A stretch of DNA of 64,000 bases from positions 11,507,001 through 11,571,000 of the forward strand of contig NC_089735.1 in NCBI RefSeq assembly GCF_035083965.1, in the 5' to 3' direction. The stretch comes from Branchiostoma lanceolatum (Eukaryota > Chordata > Leptocardii > Amphioxiformes > Branchiostomatidae). A program made the position numbers and the translations under genes. The notes beneath the pieces were generated by a model, which saw only the letters and a list, made by a program, of their open reading frames with translations, made no database searches and was not told the DNA's origin. Shown here one piece after another: positions 10,301 through 19,826 of this stretch; within the stretch, counting starts at the first letter, position 1, and each line of letters begins with the position of its first letter.

Positions 10301-13117
10301 TATTTAGATAGCTTAGAAAAATTTGTATTCCTTATGAAACTAGGCAAGCCATATCTCAAAAACCATGTATGCTCATTCATCTACAATTGCCTTTTAAGAA
10401 GCGAGAAGAAATTGAACATGTACATACATGTATAGCGGTATTAATTAGTATTTAGATGTAGTTACATATCACATTTTTGTTATCACTGTAACTATATTTC
10501 TGCTTGTCATCATGACCTGTACTTAGCTCATCAGAGCATAAACGTGCAATAAAGGTCTCTCATCATCATTTATCATTATCTTCCTAAGCCCACCCTACAT
10601 GTAGACAATCTGTACTACATTTTCTTTATAAGCGGTCATCTTTTAGCGTTCTGTCCGGCACACACACAAAAAAAGCACAAAAATGTCTTTTCCAGGTTGA
10701 ATCACGCTTTAGTCGGAAGTTGGTACGCTCGGGACGTTGGGAACAAGACTTCCTTCTACATCTTCTTCCCAGAGTCCGGGCATATACAACACGTCATCAA
10801 ATCGGTACGTGCACGTGGTGCCTTTGTCATGCCTCACTTTACACAATAGTTCTTCTAGCTTGACGGTCCATCAGTTTTGGAAGGATTGATTCTGAAGTGA
10901 GATTTATAACAACAGAAAATGTTAAACTGGTCCTGTACTGGAGACAGATGTCCATCTTCCTTGCTACCTTGTCCCCCCAACGACCCGGAGGTCAAGGGAC
11001 TAGGTAGGTAGGTAGGTAGGTAGGTAGGTAGGTACTGTAGACGATTTGGGTAAATCCGACTTTTTCTGTGTTGCAAATCACAAAGTCTGCTTTGGGATGA
11101 AGACATTCTCCTGTTGTTTTTTGACAATATTGCTCAAATAAGAAGCTAGTATGATGTATCTAGCATGGACTAATTGAATGAATGAATAATAAACGTTTGT
11201 TATGACACTTGCAAGTCTACCTCTTCCCTAGCTAACTCTTTATCAACAAGTAATTTGCCGTTGATGAAATAAACTGAGAAAGTACGAAGTAAAAGAAGCA
11301 ATGAATATCACCAAATTGTATGAAATGTACCAGAAAGGATCGTCTTATAGGGAAGTAGCATTTCACAAGTTCAGTAAGCTAAACTTATGCATTCTAATAG
11401 TTCATTTGTATACATTAGAATGTACTGTTACCTGTTCCAGGACCCTATTCTAGTTTACATCCCGTTTAAGGATTGGGATTTGGCGTGGATGGCCGGTTGG
11501 CTGATTCGGAAGAAGGTCCCGCCGCCTCAGTGTTGGGTGGACAAGGAACCTGACTGTCGCAAATATGGGTATTGATTGTTTGTTTGTTTGTTTGTTCGTA
11601 TTGCATACCCGGTGAAACGCCTCATGGCATAACACACCAGGTTTGTGCTAAACAGTACAGTACAACTTGCATATCCGGAAAGATATATTTGATCCACACA
11701 CGCCGGGAAGGACCCCTACACTTTTCACCTTCATCTTCATTTCGAGTACCCTCTAACAACCCCTGAAGGGGTTTTCGATAAGTGTGGTGGGTTCTTTTAG
11801 GTGCTCGAGGTGTGGCTCTCCTCCAAAACGGGACCTCCATTGAACGTCCTATCCAAGGGACGTCCCTAACTGACAATGGTTCACAATGTGTCACTGAAAA
11901 TTCAACAATTGTAGTACAGAACTTTAGAAATAGTTTCACATGTAACCGTTCGCCGGTCAAATGCAAACGGCTGGGTTACTCTTTTAAATACTAAAAAAAA
12001 AGTTAGGTTGCCTTCCGATGATAAAAATATGATAACCCACAATATGTGTAAGTTTAGCTTCAAGGCATCTACCGTTTGATGTAAATACCATATAAATGTC
12101 ATAGAATGGCATTCTAGTAATGTCGGAGACAACCACGGAAGATAACGCAAAAAATAGTTACTCAAGCAACTGGTTGAAATTTGTCAAGCCACTGACGAAA
12201 GACAGCGGATGCTGTCTGAAACGTCTGACTGTTTCAAAATATTATCCAGTTGCTTGAGCAAATATTTTTGGCATATCTTATTACCTGGATGTCTAACCTT
12301 CATCAACGCACAGAAGATAACGTTAATGACCCTAGGTTATATACTCACGGTTTAAAGGTATAGAGACATCATATTTATTATGTATTATATGTATCCTATA
12401 TTATATATAACAGATATTTTGTTCTGACTGAATCTATGAATAGCTACCCCGGAGAGCCGAAGCTGGTTCGCCCGGAGCGGCTCCGTCTCGCCCACCCTGA
12501 CTTCCTGCGCTACGTGTTCTGTAACTACCTGAACGCCACCGGTCAGAGACCCACCACGGGAGTCTTCACCGCCTTCATGGCCGTGCACATGTGTGACCAG
12601 GTCTCTCTCTACGGATTCGGATTCGACCCGAGGTGAGAGAGATAGTTACCTCGATAGCAACTCTTTTCTTCATTTTCTTCTTCTTTCTTTCTCCCAAGGA
12701 GGATCAACCTCCTTGTTTTTACATACCCCCTCCAACACAAACTCCGTTCTCTGGAAACATGCCCAACTCTCGCGAGAACGAAACTCGTCGAAGTCTCGCG
12801 AGAACACAACTCTCCCGGGCCGCGAGAGAGAATGGTTACGTCTTTTTTTCCTGTTTTAGCCTACTGTCTCCTAAGTCATAGTCCAGATTACTGTGCAACA
12901 AAAAGCAAAAGCTATATGCAGTTTCAATTTTAATTACATTGCCATGATATCAATATCTCATTTTGTACTTTCCCCCCACAGGTACCCGATGCACTACTAT
13001 GACCAAGACATTTTCACGGAGCCCAGAGAGAACGACACAGCTCACAATTTCGGAAACGAGCGGGCGCTGTGGCGTATTCTGGACCGGGAAAACATTGTTC
13101 GCTGGGTTCGAAGATGA
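4212..13117 (+). CDS. ST6GalNAc-type sialyltransferase (GT29), complete eight-exon gene
   Basis: Proposed join: 4212-4318, 5956-6109, 7216-7387, 8484-8634, 10696-10804, 11441-11568, 12414-12632, 12982-13117. All phases match and the sum is 391 codons plus stop. Expected role: transfer of sialic acid from CMP-sialic acid to GalNAc or Gal on glycoproteins in the Golgi lumen. Visible: a short basic tail plus one hydrophobic anchor (residues about 8-23, type II); sialylmotif L at about 166-216 ([11 protein letters not shown], then [10 protein letters not shown] and DVGNKTSFY); sialylmotif S at about 319-347 ([10 protein letters not shown], Cys334, YGFGFDP); motif III HYYD at 351-354; motif VS His368 and Glu373. 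A Cys in motif L and Cys334 should form the family disulfide. The RPTTG, CDQVS and DHYYD-like pattern is closer to ST6GalNAc I/II than to ST3Gal or ST8Sia (family knowledge, no search). The start has an in-frame TGA upstream (4206-4208). Confidence 0.9.
4380..4625 (+). repeat. Short degenerate tandem repeat in intron 1
   Basis: Three to four diverged units of about 23-25 bp of the form GGCGTATAC-TCACGTTTTCTA occur between about 4529 and 4618. The flank at 4380-4500 holds AGCCTG...CAGGCT-like inverted matches. Confidence 0.4.
5163..5352. mobile_element. Hairpin MITE with 8-bp target duplication (hAT-like)
   Basis: 190 bp. The ends TACTCTCCAAGCAGAGC and GCTCTGCTTGGAGAGTA are perfect inverted repeats, and almost the whole element folds into one long hairpin (arms of roughly 80-90 bp around a T-rich centre). 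It is bounded by identical 8-bp repeats ATGTTGTC at 5155-5162 and 5353-5360, a length typical of hAT transposition. No ORF. Lies in intron 1 of the sialyltransferase. Confidence 0.9.
5956..6109 (+). CDS. Sialyltransferase exon 2 (stem)
   Basis: Acceptor TTGTTACAG at 5955, phase 2 in and phase 0 out at a GTGAGA donor. Encodes an acidic, aromatic-rich stem segment (for example [17 protein letters not shown]). Confidence 0.75.
6171..6660. repeat. GGTACC/ACAGGT palindrome-rich stretch in intron 2
   Basis: Repeated CAGGTA units (6178-6205) face inverted CCTGTA units (6233-6252), forming a possible hairpin. Further palindromic GTACCGGTAC occurrences lie near 6500-6580. A similar GGTACCGGTACC cluster occurs at 36094-36125. 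Confidence 0.5.
7216..7387 (+). CDS. Sialyltransferase exon 3 (N-terminal catalytic region)
   Basis: Long pyrimidine tract, then two possible in-frame acceptors (exon start 7213 or 7216, one Lys more or less). Encodes [13 protein letters not shown] and a PFGY segment like the PPFG region before motif L in ST6GalNAc enzymes. Phase-1 donor GTACAT. Confidence 0.75.
7808..8040. mobile_element. Diverged MITE in intron 3
   Basis: Inverted ends: ACTTTATCTTCACGGT at the left and ACCGTGAAAACCATGAAGATAAAGT at the right, with internal TTCACGG blocks. Layout resembles the TA-flanked family at 1551 and 58802 but it is clearly diverged. Confidence 0.5.
8484..8634 (+). CDS. Sialyltransferase exon 4 (sialylmotif L, first part)
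   Basis: Encodes [11 protein letters not shown] and [10 protein letters not shown], the hallmark nucleotide-sugar binding motif of eukaryotic sialyltransferases. Strong donor AG|GTAGGT in phase 2. The acceptor CCCAAAG at 8483 is the less certain edge. Confidence 0.85.
8670..9060 (-). mobile_element. tRNA-derived SINE, family B, in intron 4
   Basis: On the minus strand a tRNA-like head (GTGGCGAAATGGTTAGAAC and a GGTTCAATTCCGG B box) is followed by GTTGTGCCCTTGGGAAAGGC, then GGGACGTCC, GGAGGTCCCGTG and AAGAACCCACCACACC blocks. Body blocks recur at 11690-11880 and 35860-35985; head and first block recur at 23890-24030 and 25925-26050. Confidence 0.75.
9385..9500 (-). repeat. Degenerate SINE family B fragment
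   Basis: Contains GTTCCTTTCCCAAGGACACAGCGTC, a changed version of the conserved family B block, and little else that matches. Confidence 0.45.
9513..9874. mobile_element. MITE with TAAAGC...GTCACA ends
   Basis: Left end TAAAGCCCCCGTCACAAAT, right end ATTGTGACGCCGGCTTTA; internal arms also match imperfectly (GGCCGAC, GTACGGTCGAC and GCGTCGGGCGAC blocks appear inverted). A related element occupies about 15142-15345. No coding capacity. Target duplication not visible. Confidence 0.6.
10200..10585 (+). mobile_element. LINE (non-LTR retrotransposon) 3' end fragment
   Basis: An open frame from about 10211 to 10435 reads [17 protein letters not shown] followed by a short charged C-terminus. This is the Cys/His plus Tyr/Arg pattern found at the C-terminus of many LINE ORF2 proteins. 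It is followed by an AATAAA (about 10549) and an ATC-rich tail (10560-10580). 5'-truncated and sense to the sialyltransferase, in its intron 4. Confidence 0.6.
10696..10804 (+). CDS. Sialyltransferase exon 5 (end of sialylmotif L)
   Basis: Acceptor CTTTTCCAG; the first base completes the split Arg codon. Encodes [18 protein letters not shown], the conserved C-terminal half of motif L, and ends at the phase-0 donor GTACGT. Confidence 0.85.
11004..11034 (+). repeat. (GGTA)n microsatellite
   Basis: About seven uninterrupted TAGG/GGTA units in intron 5. Confidence 0.9.
11441..11568 (+). CDS. Sialyltransferase exon 6 (between motifs L and S)
   Basis: Acceptor CCTGTTCCAG, phase 0 in and 2 out (donor GTATTG). 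Encodes a Trp-rich stretch with two Cys ([11 protein letters not shown]) in the variable linker of the catalytic domain. Confidence 0.8.
11690..11880 (-). repeat. SINE family B body fragment
   Basis: Minus-strand copy of the AAGAACCCACCACAC, GGAGAGCCACACC, GGAGGTCCCGTTTT and GGGACGTCC blocks of the copy at 8740-8885; tRNA head absent. Intron 6 of the sialyltransferase. Confidence 0.6.
12140..12312 (+). repeat. Dispersed repeat with hammerhead-like stem-loop, copy A
   Basis: A 13-bp outer helix (CTCAAGCAACTGG at 12161-12173 with its complement at 12246-12258) encloses CTGACGA (12192-12198), a 7-bp stem AGACAGC/GCTGTCT with loop GGAT, then GAAAC (12218-12222) and GTC. This order is that of a hammerhead catalytic core, with one extra A before the stem. 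A related copy in reverse orientation is at 14226-14371. Activity is not shown by sequence. Confidence 0.55.
12414..12632 (+). CDS. Sialyltransferase exon 7 (sialylmotif S)
   Basis: Encodes HPDFLRYVF then [20 protein letters not shown] and YGFGFDP: sialylmotif S with the conserved Cys. Ends at a GTGAGA donor in phase 2. An N-glycosylation site NAT precedes the motif. Confidence 0.9.
12768..12803. promoter_or_regulatory. Paired TCTCGCGAGA palindromes
   Basis: Two exact copies of the 10-bp palindrome TCTCGCGAGA start at 12768 and 12794, 26 bp apart, with a third partial copy (CGCGAGAGA) near 12820. In vertebrates this motif is a known promoter element; here it lies in intron 7, so function is only possible. 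Confidence 0.35.
12982..13117 (+). CDS. Sialyltransferase exon 8 (motifs III and VS, stop)
   Basis: Acceptor CCCCCCACAG. Encodes HYYD (motif III), then H-x4-E (HNFGNE, motif VS) and a C-terminus ENIVRWVRR before TGA at 13115-13117. The His and Glu are the family's conserved active-site residues. Confidence 0.9.
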
Positions 13118-13790
13118 TAAGTGCTACACTGCAAAGAAAGATTACAAAGTGTCCTTTCTCCATGTGTTTTCCCATTCCTGTTTTTCTGTTCCAACTAGAT
13201 TGGCACAAAATTGGAGAAACTGCAACAAAATGGTAGTCAGGTAAAACATGTGTTTTTCGAGAGTTGTTTCCTTTTACGTTGCAAAATAGTTTCCCTCTCA
13301 CTTTATCGTCTGCCGGAGTGCCCTTGTGAAGTAAATGAAACTAACAGAATAACAGCCATTTCATTTTGCCCTCAGAGTTAGCACAACACGTTCTGTTGGT
13401 CATTTGCAATGCTTAAATAGATTGTCCTCAGGACATAAAACTTGGAAGTTGGGCGTCTTGGACAAATTTAAGCATGCTCCGCAAGACGGAAGTTACAAAT
13501 TGCAGTGCTTCATACGATTTGTTTACACAATACCATTCTTTGCTGATGACACCACAGGGTTTATTAGCAGACGTTTCCTCTAACAATATTTTGCTCTCAA
13601 ACTTAACGGAATTTTTTTTTGATTCGAAGGATGGATAAGGAATACTAAAATTGCAGTTAAGTATGGATTTTGTTTGTTTTAGGCAAAACAACACTTAATC
13701 CAAATTTCATGACGTCACGATGACGACAGAAGACACAGGTACCATTGACTCCTTATTGATATCATATACATTAGTCGGAATAAAACCAAC
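13118..13790 (+). other. Probable sialyltransferase 3' UTR
   Basis: No ORF of note after the stop. The first AATAAA on this strand is at 13779-13784, which would give a 3' UTR of about 680 bases. Inferred. Confidence 0.35.
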
Positions 13791-14225
13791 ACATTGCCCG
13801 AAACAATTATATACACAATCATTAAATGCTGTACATTTTGCTCACATCTCTTATGACTCTTCGTTTAAGTTATATATAATATTGTCGAAATTACGTCTTA
13901 GTATTTGCTTTTCTTAATTTTTTCACCAAATTAAGAAGACCCTCCAACGGCGCCATGACATTTGTTCTGTTGGTGCCGACGATAGATGACATTGCGGTGC
14001 ACTGCGCCTGCGTGGTACATAAGCGGCCAGGGTCCGTCAAACTCTTCCCGGCATTCCCTGCACAGCCAGCGGCGAGGCATTGTCTGGTCTGGAAAGCAGC
14101 CATCATAATATCATGAGTTACAAATACAAGCAAACTGACGAAGAATAACAAACCCAATGCACTACTGGCAGTTGCCCCGCCCTTCCGATCAAACAACAAC
14201 AACTCGCAAAAATTGCTACAAGCGT

Positions 14226-14371
14226 TAACAACGTCGATGAAGGTTAGACATCTAGGTAATAAGATACGCTAAAAACACTTATTCGAGCAACTGGATATGA
14301 TTTTGGAAACGGCCAGACGTTTCAGGTAGCATCCACTACCTTCGAAAGTCAGGTTTTAACCAAAAACGATA
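14226..14371 (-). repeat. Dispersed repeat with hammerhead-like stem-loop, copy B
   Basis: Minus-strand relative of 12140-12312. The stem reads AGGTAGT/GCTACCT with loop GGAT and is followed by GAAACGTCTG. The CTGANGA half is disrupted (CTGACTTTCGA). The stem sequence differs from copy A at several positions on both sides, yet pairing is mostly kept. Confidence 0.5.
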
Positions 14372-15141
14372 ATCATCAAGCTAATTATAATGCATGACGA
14401 TGATTAACCTGATATAAGTCTTTCAATCTACAAGTGCATGGTCGATGAATCAGAAACAAATAAATCCAGTCCAGCAGCAGAGATTGAAATAAGAATGTAT
14501 TTCCGTCTTTTATTTTTATCCTGGATTCAGTTTTCTTGGATTCTGCGATTGCTTTTGACATCCTATGACAAACATGGTGTTTGCGCTCACGTGGCTATGA
14601 CGTAAGTTTTGTCCGCCATGTTGGATTGTTAAACCAGGAAGTTGCCAGGTAGATGTGATTTTTTATACGTGATCACTGAGGCGTAATTTTGACATAAACA
14701 AAAGCAACGCACATTTTATTCCAAACATGGCGTCTGTGACGTCACGTACAAAAACATTCCTTTTTACCTCTGACGTTGTTTTCACCACGCCGCATGCGCA
14801 GTCCTCTTGGTGTGCATTTGCAGACGACTTTTTTCCTACAACCGTCCGACTTGTGTTTGCGCAGGAGCGCTACGGTCACGAAGAGCTGCCGACACGTCCC
14901 ACAAATTAAGATGTCCGACGTTTCTAGAAAAAAAAACATTAAACATAATATATAAAATGTACAGTGCATAGTCAGAAGTACCTACCCTTGCATCCATAGG
15001 AATTCTATCAATTTTAACTCAAAACATACGAATTAGTAAGATTTCTTATACATTGTACATAGCTAAGTTTTTGTTACCTGTTAGCAGTTCTATAGTCCGC
15101 TTACAATGATTAGAGGTATGTGTAGGTCCAGTTATTGTATT

Positions 15142-15345
15142 CCTGAAGCCCCTGTCACACAGTCGACAAGCTTCAGCTGTATTGTATTATTTTGTCGCAA
15201 GAAGATTGCCGAATTTCAAAATTCAGGATCGCGCGATGATCGAGAGAACACCTGGTGCATTACTGCCGAAAATGCATGTCCTTTAATTTTAAAGCTGACA
15301 GACTCGTCGGCCGATCAATTTGCTGTGTAACAGGGTCATTTAGGA
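15142..15345. mobile_element. MITE related to 9513-9874
   Basis: Left end CCTGAAGCCCCTGTCACACAG; the right end GCTGTGTAACAGGGTCATTTAGG is its imperfect inverse. The shared ends place it with the TAAAGCCCCCGTCAC family. No coding capacity. Confidence 0.5.
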
Positions 15346-15444
15346 AGGTAGCAGACGCACTACCGAAACGTATTAACAGGTCCAAAGTATTTGGTTATTT
15401 AAGTACAAGAAGACTCCAATGTCCGACAAAGAACAGTTATATCC

Positions 15445-15530
15445 AATTCCAAGCAGATGTTGGGGGAGGCTGAATCGCTACGGTTTCCTAGCTGCCGATC
15501 GCTGTGACAAACCGCCTTCCTAGAGGAACA
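15445..15530 (+). repeat. Single-ended copy of the CCAAGCAGATGTTGG element family
   Basis: TCCAAGCAGATGTTGGGGGA then GGCTGAATCGCTACGG, CTAGCTGCC and TGTGACAAAC: the same interior as the element at 43988-44121. Right end not found. Confidence 0.55.
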
Positions 15531-16034
15531 GTACACAACGCACCTATACAAAGGTTTACCACTGGCAGCATTTACTGGGGAAACCATGAACCGACCGAGC
15601 GCGGAAACACATCCGTTCTGCCGCGGTAGCCCCAATTACGAGACCATGGCGTGTATTTAGGGGCAGACCCAACGCTTATGCGAGCTAGACAAATTGGACG
15701 TGATTTGTCCGTTAACTAAGTCATTTATAAAGATGCTGGTATCTGAGAAATGTGGGTGTTGTGGATTTTGAAATACATGTAGGAGGGACGAACGACCTTA
15801 AAGTCACCCTATATTAATCAGTGGATTTTGTGCTTTTACAACATCTTTTAGTGATGATTAAAAATGTGCCGGCGAATTGCTCAGGCCGTTACGAATCATT
15901 CATTTTGTCCAAAGCCACGCCACAATGTATTCTAGTGTCGTTATTCTACAGTTCAGCGCCAATTGAGGGAGAAGTGTATCGGATGGAACGTGGTGGTGCA
16001 TGCAGTATCTCTCTACCAACTCATATGCATCCCC

Positions 16035-16319
16035 TCATGCCAGACCCGTCGTTTCTGTACCTCAAGCAACGACCCTGGCGTATCGGCCTGTCTTCCGTCC
16101 TTCTCACTGCGTTAATCAGATAGGAAAGGTTATCAGCCAATCACGTCGCCGCTAATGGTCAAGAGACAACGTGATTGGCTGGTATATTCCCCTCCAACAA
16201 CAGGAAGGAGTTCATGTGATTGGCTGAGCGCTGCTCAGCGCTAACGCATCGAGAAGGACGGAACGCAGCCCGGTACGCCAGGGTTGTTGCTTAAAACACA
16301 CAAGCGGGGGCCTGGCATA
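16035..16319. mobile_element. Long inverted-repeat MITE with CCAAT motifs
   Basis: Arms of about 80 bp (ATGCCAG, AAGCAACGACCCTGGCGTA, CCGTCCTTCTC) are mirrored at the right end (GAGAAGGACGG, TACGCCAGGGTTGTTGCTT, CTGGCAT). The centre has a nested palindrome CAGCCAATCACGT / ACGTGATTGGCTG and a third GTGATTGGCTGAG, i.e. three CCAAT/ATTGG sites. No transposase. Confidence 0.7.
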
Positions 16320-18480
16320 AGAGAATGTTCTAATTCAACTCTGCCAAAACCCGTCACATTGTCGATTTTTACTTATGATAATAAGTTTATTACATGCCCA
16401 AAGACTTATTGCAAGCACATGTGACATTGACATAATGATAATGAATGCAATGATATTAAGAACTAATTCTTACTTTATTCTAAAATATATATCGAGCTAG
16501 TTTTGTTAGGTTTGATATCTTGTTTTGAGGCAATGAAATATGAATTTACCCACTTTTATAATATGTGGGTTCCATGGGAGAATTGTTTTCTCATGGTTAG
16601 AAATAGTGGGAAAGTGAGAATTATTTTGGAATCATTGGTAAATAAATTGATATTGGTTTCTTTTATCATCATAAAGTGTGCAACTAGAGATGAAACAACT
16701 TCTAAGTCTTCCACGGTAGTAGAGGGCAGTATTTGCAAATGCTATGTTGATAACTAGTATCTTTATTGAGGAATATGTCTTCAGACACAGATTGAACATG
16801 CCAAGTCTATACTGCATCACGCTTGGAGCATTCTGTGTATTACTTCAGATGCCTCTATATATAGGCGTTCGCAAGTTCTCACTGTTCAGACGTAAATTTG
16901 ATGGTTGTGTAATAAAGGGGAATTACCTTGGACAACCTCAGAAATATTCATACAGACGCAAGGCAGGCTTTCATTTCAGAATGACAAATTGAGTTGGGAG
17001 TGCCGGCGTTGCCTCACATCATCTGTGCTGCTTTTTTGTCAAGGATGAAGTCTGCCATCGCAGTTTCTTTTTCGTTGACCAACCAACCAGTTCTTTTTTA
17101 GTATCCACGTACATAGACACTTAGCACCCATGTATGCTTTATGGCGTGATTTTCCGGTAACGTTTCCGCATTTCCGCCGCTATAACGACATACAGGTATA
17201 GGGGCTTTTTTATTTCTTTTACGACTTAAAAGCATACGATGAGGCGAGGCCGTGGTTATAGCCAGGGTTGTAAGGGCTGAATTTATAGATCTGTTGGTCC
17301 ATGGAAAATATCACAGTCTCGTTATAAGGATGTAATGTCCTGCATCAATAAGTGCCGAACTACCCCCACCCACTGATAGTCCGTTCAGCGACCAAAATAG
17401 GATTCATGTACGACCTATCACGTTATAATTGGACTATGATCTATGACGTGAATGTATGATTTGAAAGACAACAAAAGACCCCGAAGTCTTAAGAAACACT
17501 TCTTTATTGATGACATTTATTTGAACTAATGATGAGAGTTTGGGGCGCTCAGCGGCCGCCAGTTCAATTAATTCTTTCGGAAGTAATAGTTTTCGTGCAT
17601 TTGTGACCTTTCCTTGAACCACCCAAGGTTACTGTCGCCTGTCTTAAGAGCTGTTGAAAATAATTAGCGAGTAAGTCTCATGGTTTTGAAGTTCGTTGCC
17701 CCCAATTATAAAGATGCCGTGTGACCCCTTCTCAACCTCTCGTCTGATGCCACATAAACATCCAGGACTCTCGTTCGAACGGATATGGTGTACGCCTGTC
17801 CGTTTGAAGCTTGAAGGGAAGCTAGGGAGAGTACGGGCTTAGAATGAAAGGTTCAGGCAAGGATCGACTGCAGGGGGATTTTAAACGCTACGTCACCTAA
17901 CAGAAAGAGATTTTGAGCATATTATGAAAGTGTGCAACTGTTTTCAAACACAAAGAGAATGGACTCATTGAATTTCTCAACCAGTCGTGTATCTGGTCTT
18001 CGGATAAATGATTATGAGAGTGCTTAGTTATTTTGAATAAGACAAGAGGACTGGTCGAAAACTCGCTACCGGTCAACTGAATAGATTAACTGACTATTGT
18101 TTATAGTTTGAAACCACGACCAGACCTCCCCGTCGAATTGAAAGATTGAAAAATTGAAAAATTAAAAAAAATGGTAGAAAATGGCCAAAATATGGATACT
18201 TGCAAGGGGGACTGAGCTTGCCTTCGAGATCATTCTTTCTACCGCTGGTTACAAATGATAGCTCTATGGTCCTCTACCTCGTCCTGGAAATCAATTGGCC
18301 AATTTTTACTATTTTACAAAATAATGCTTAGGTCCCAATTGGAAAAAGGGGCCTCGCCGGGTAGTTGACGGGCTGTTTTGTGTACTTCCGGGCGTGACCC
18401 CTATACGTGGCCCTGTTGGACACCCTGCATGCGGCTGGCGGGCTATTTTTGGCCCAGCCAGGACCCCGAATCATTTTAAA
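16320..18480. other. No gene seen
   Basis: AT-rich, unannotated sequence. Small ORFs on both strands have no recognisable domain or splice context. Confidence 0.4.
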
Positions 18481-18487
18481 TCGGAAT

Positions 18488-18863
18488 TAAAATCAACGCA
18501 GGACCTGGTAACAGATAGACGCCGTGAGCTAATCGTGCGAACACCGGGAGGTATACTACCCGTACCCAATAGTCCGTCGGGACAAATCTAAATTTGTGGT
18601 TTCGGGGCCCGACCGGGACTACACCTCCTACGAGCACTGGCCTAAGCATTAGCTTGACAGTCGCGACAGTGTGTGTAAAATCAACGCGGGACCTGGTAAC
18701 AGATAGACGCCGTGAGCTAATCGTGCGAACACCGGGAGATACAGTCCACGTACCGTGCAGTCCGTCGGGACCAATCTAAATTTGTGGCTTCGGGGCCTGA
18801 CCGGGACTACACCTCCTACGGGCACCGACCTAAGCATTAGCCAGACAGTCACGACAGTTTGTG
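18488..18863 (+). repeat. Two-unit tandem repeat, 188-bp period
   Basis: Units 18488-18675 and 18676-18863 are about 90% alike by eye; for example AACAGATAGACGCCGTGAGC and CTAATCGTGCGAACACCGGG recur exactly 188 bp apart. Because 188 is not a multiple of 3 the shared peptide DLVTDRRRELIVRTPG falls in two frames, so a repeated protein domain is unlikely. Confidence 0.8.
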
Positions 18864-18869
18864 TATTTC

Positions 18870-19826
18870 TGCGCAACCCCCCGCACGAGAGTCACATTGA
18901 CAGATGCATGAAGCAATGCCGGACTTTCCTATTTAGCGTCCGATCCCACGGGAGCGTCTCAGTCGTCGTTTTCCAAATGGTTTCTCCGATATTCAATTAC
19001 CTCGACCTGTATAGACTGCTGGGGTGGTCATCAGTCAGACTTTACAAGTAGTCTTTATGTACGGACTAACCCTGCCGTAAATCCAACCTGTACGACGTGC
19101 CAAATGACATACCTTGACGTATATGTACTGGTGATACGCGTATCATACAAGGTGTTCAATGCTTGTATTGATGTCAATTACGAAATCCAACAAAAGACAG
19201 GGAAGTGAAAGGACATCAAGTCTGGAGCTAGTCTTAGAAACAGCTAAGAGTGGCCACTAACTTTCACTTAAATGTATTGTCATTATCGATAACTGATAGA
19301 CTCTCGAGATGATGTCTTGTGTTGCAGCGAGAGATAGAAACAGACAGACAGATTGACAAAGAAAGAGACAGCTAGAGATAGAGTGAGATGGCTAGACTGA
19401 GATAGAGACCGTCGGATAGAGAGACAGAGAGAGATCTAGAGACATATGGACACACACAGAAATAAATAAATCAACAGACAGACAGACAAGTAAAAAAAAG
19501 CAATACTTGAGGAAGAAGTCTCAAGTCGAATTCCATACCGATATTTCCCGCATGTTTCTCTGTGTTTCCTCTCCGGCCTGTTGCTGGGATAGAAGAGGCG
19601 GTTTCTCCAGAATCTTGTCCTGGTTGTGTTTCTCCACACGATCGGGCGGCTGAGTCAACCTCCTTCGATCTTCTTACCTCACGATCGATGCTATTCAATA
19701 AGAAAAGCACTAAAGTGTGACTTATGCAACACTAATTGATTATTAAAGTTGTGGCGTATCTGATGTACATATATAACGTACGGAAAATGAAGATGTATTT
19801 CACGTTCGGTTTTACGGATGTAATCC
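18870..19826. other. No gene seen
   Basis: Contains a GACA/GATA-type simple-repeat patch (about 19325-19495). No coding or RNA gene recognised. Confidence 0.4.

Noticed and set aside
13891..14202. 103-codon minus ORF with a hydrophobic stretch
   Set aside because: No ATG near the start, no splice partner and no family; hydrophobic run alone is not enough.
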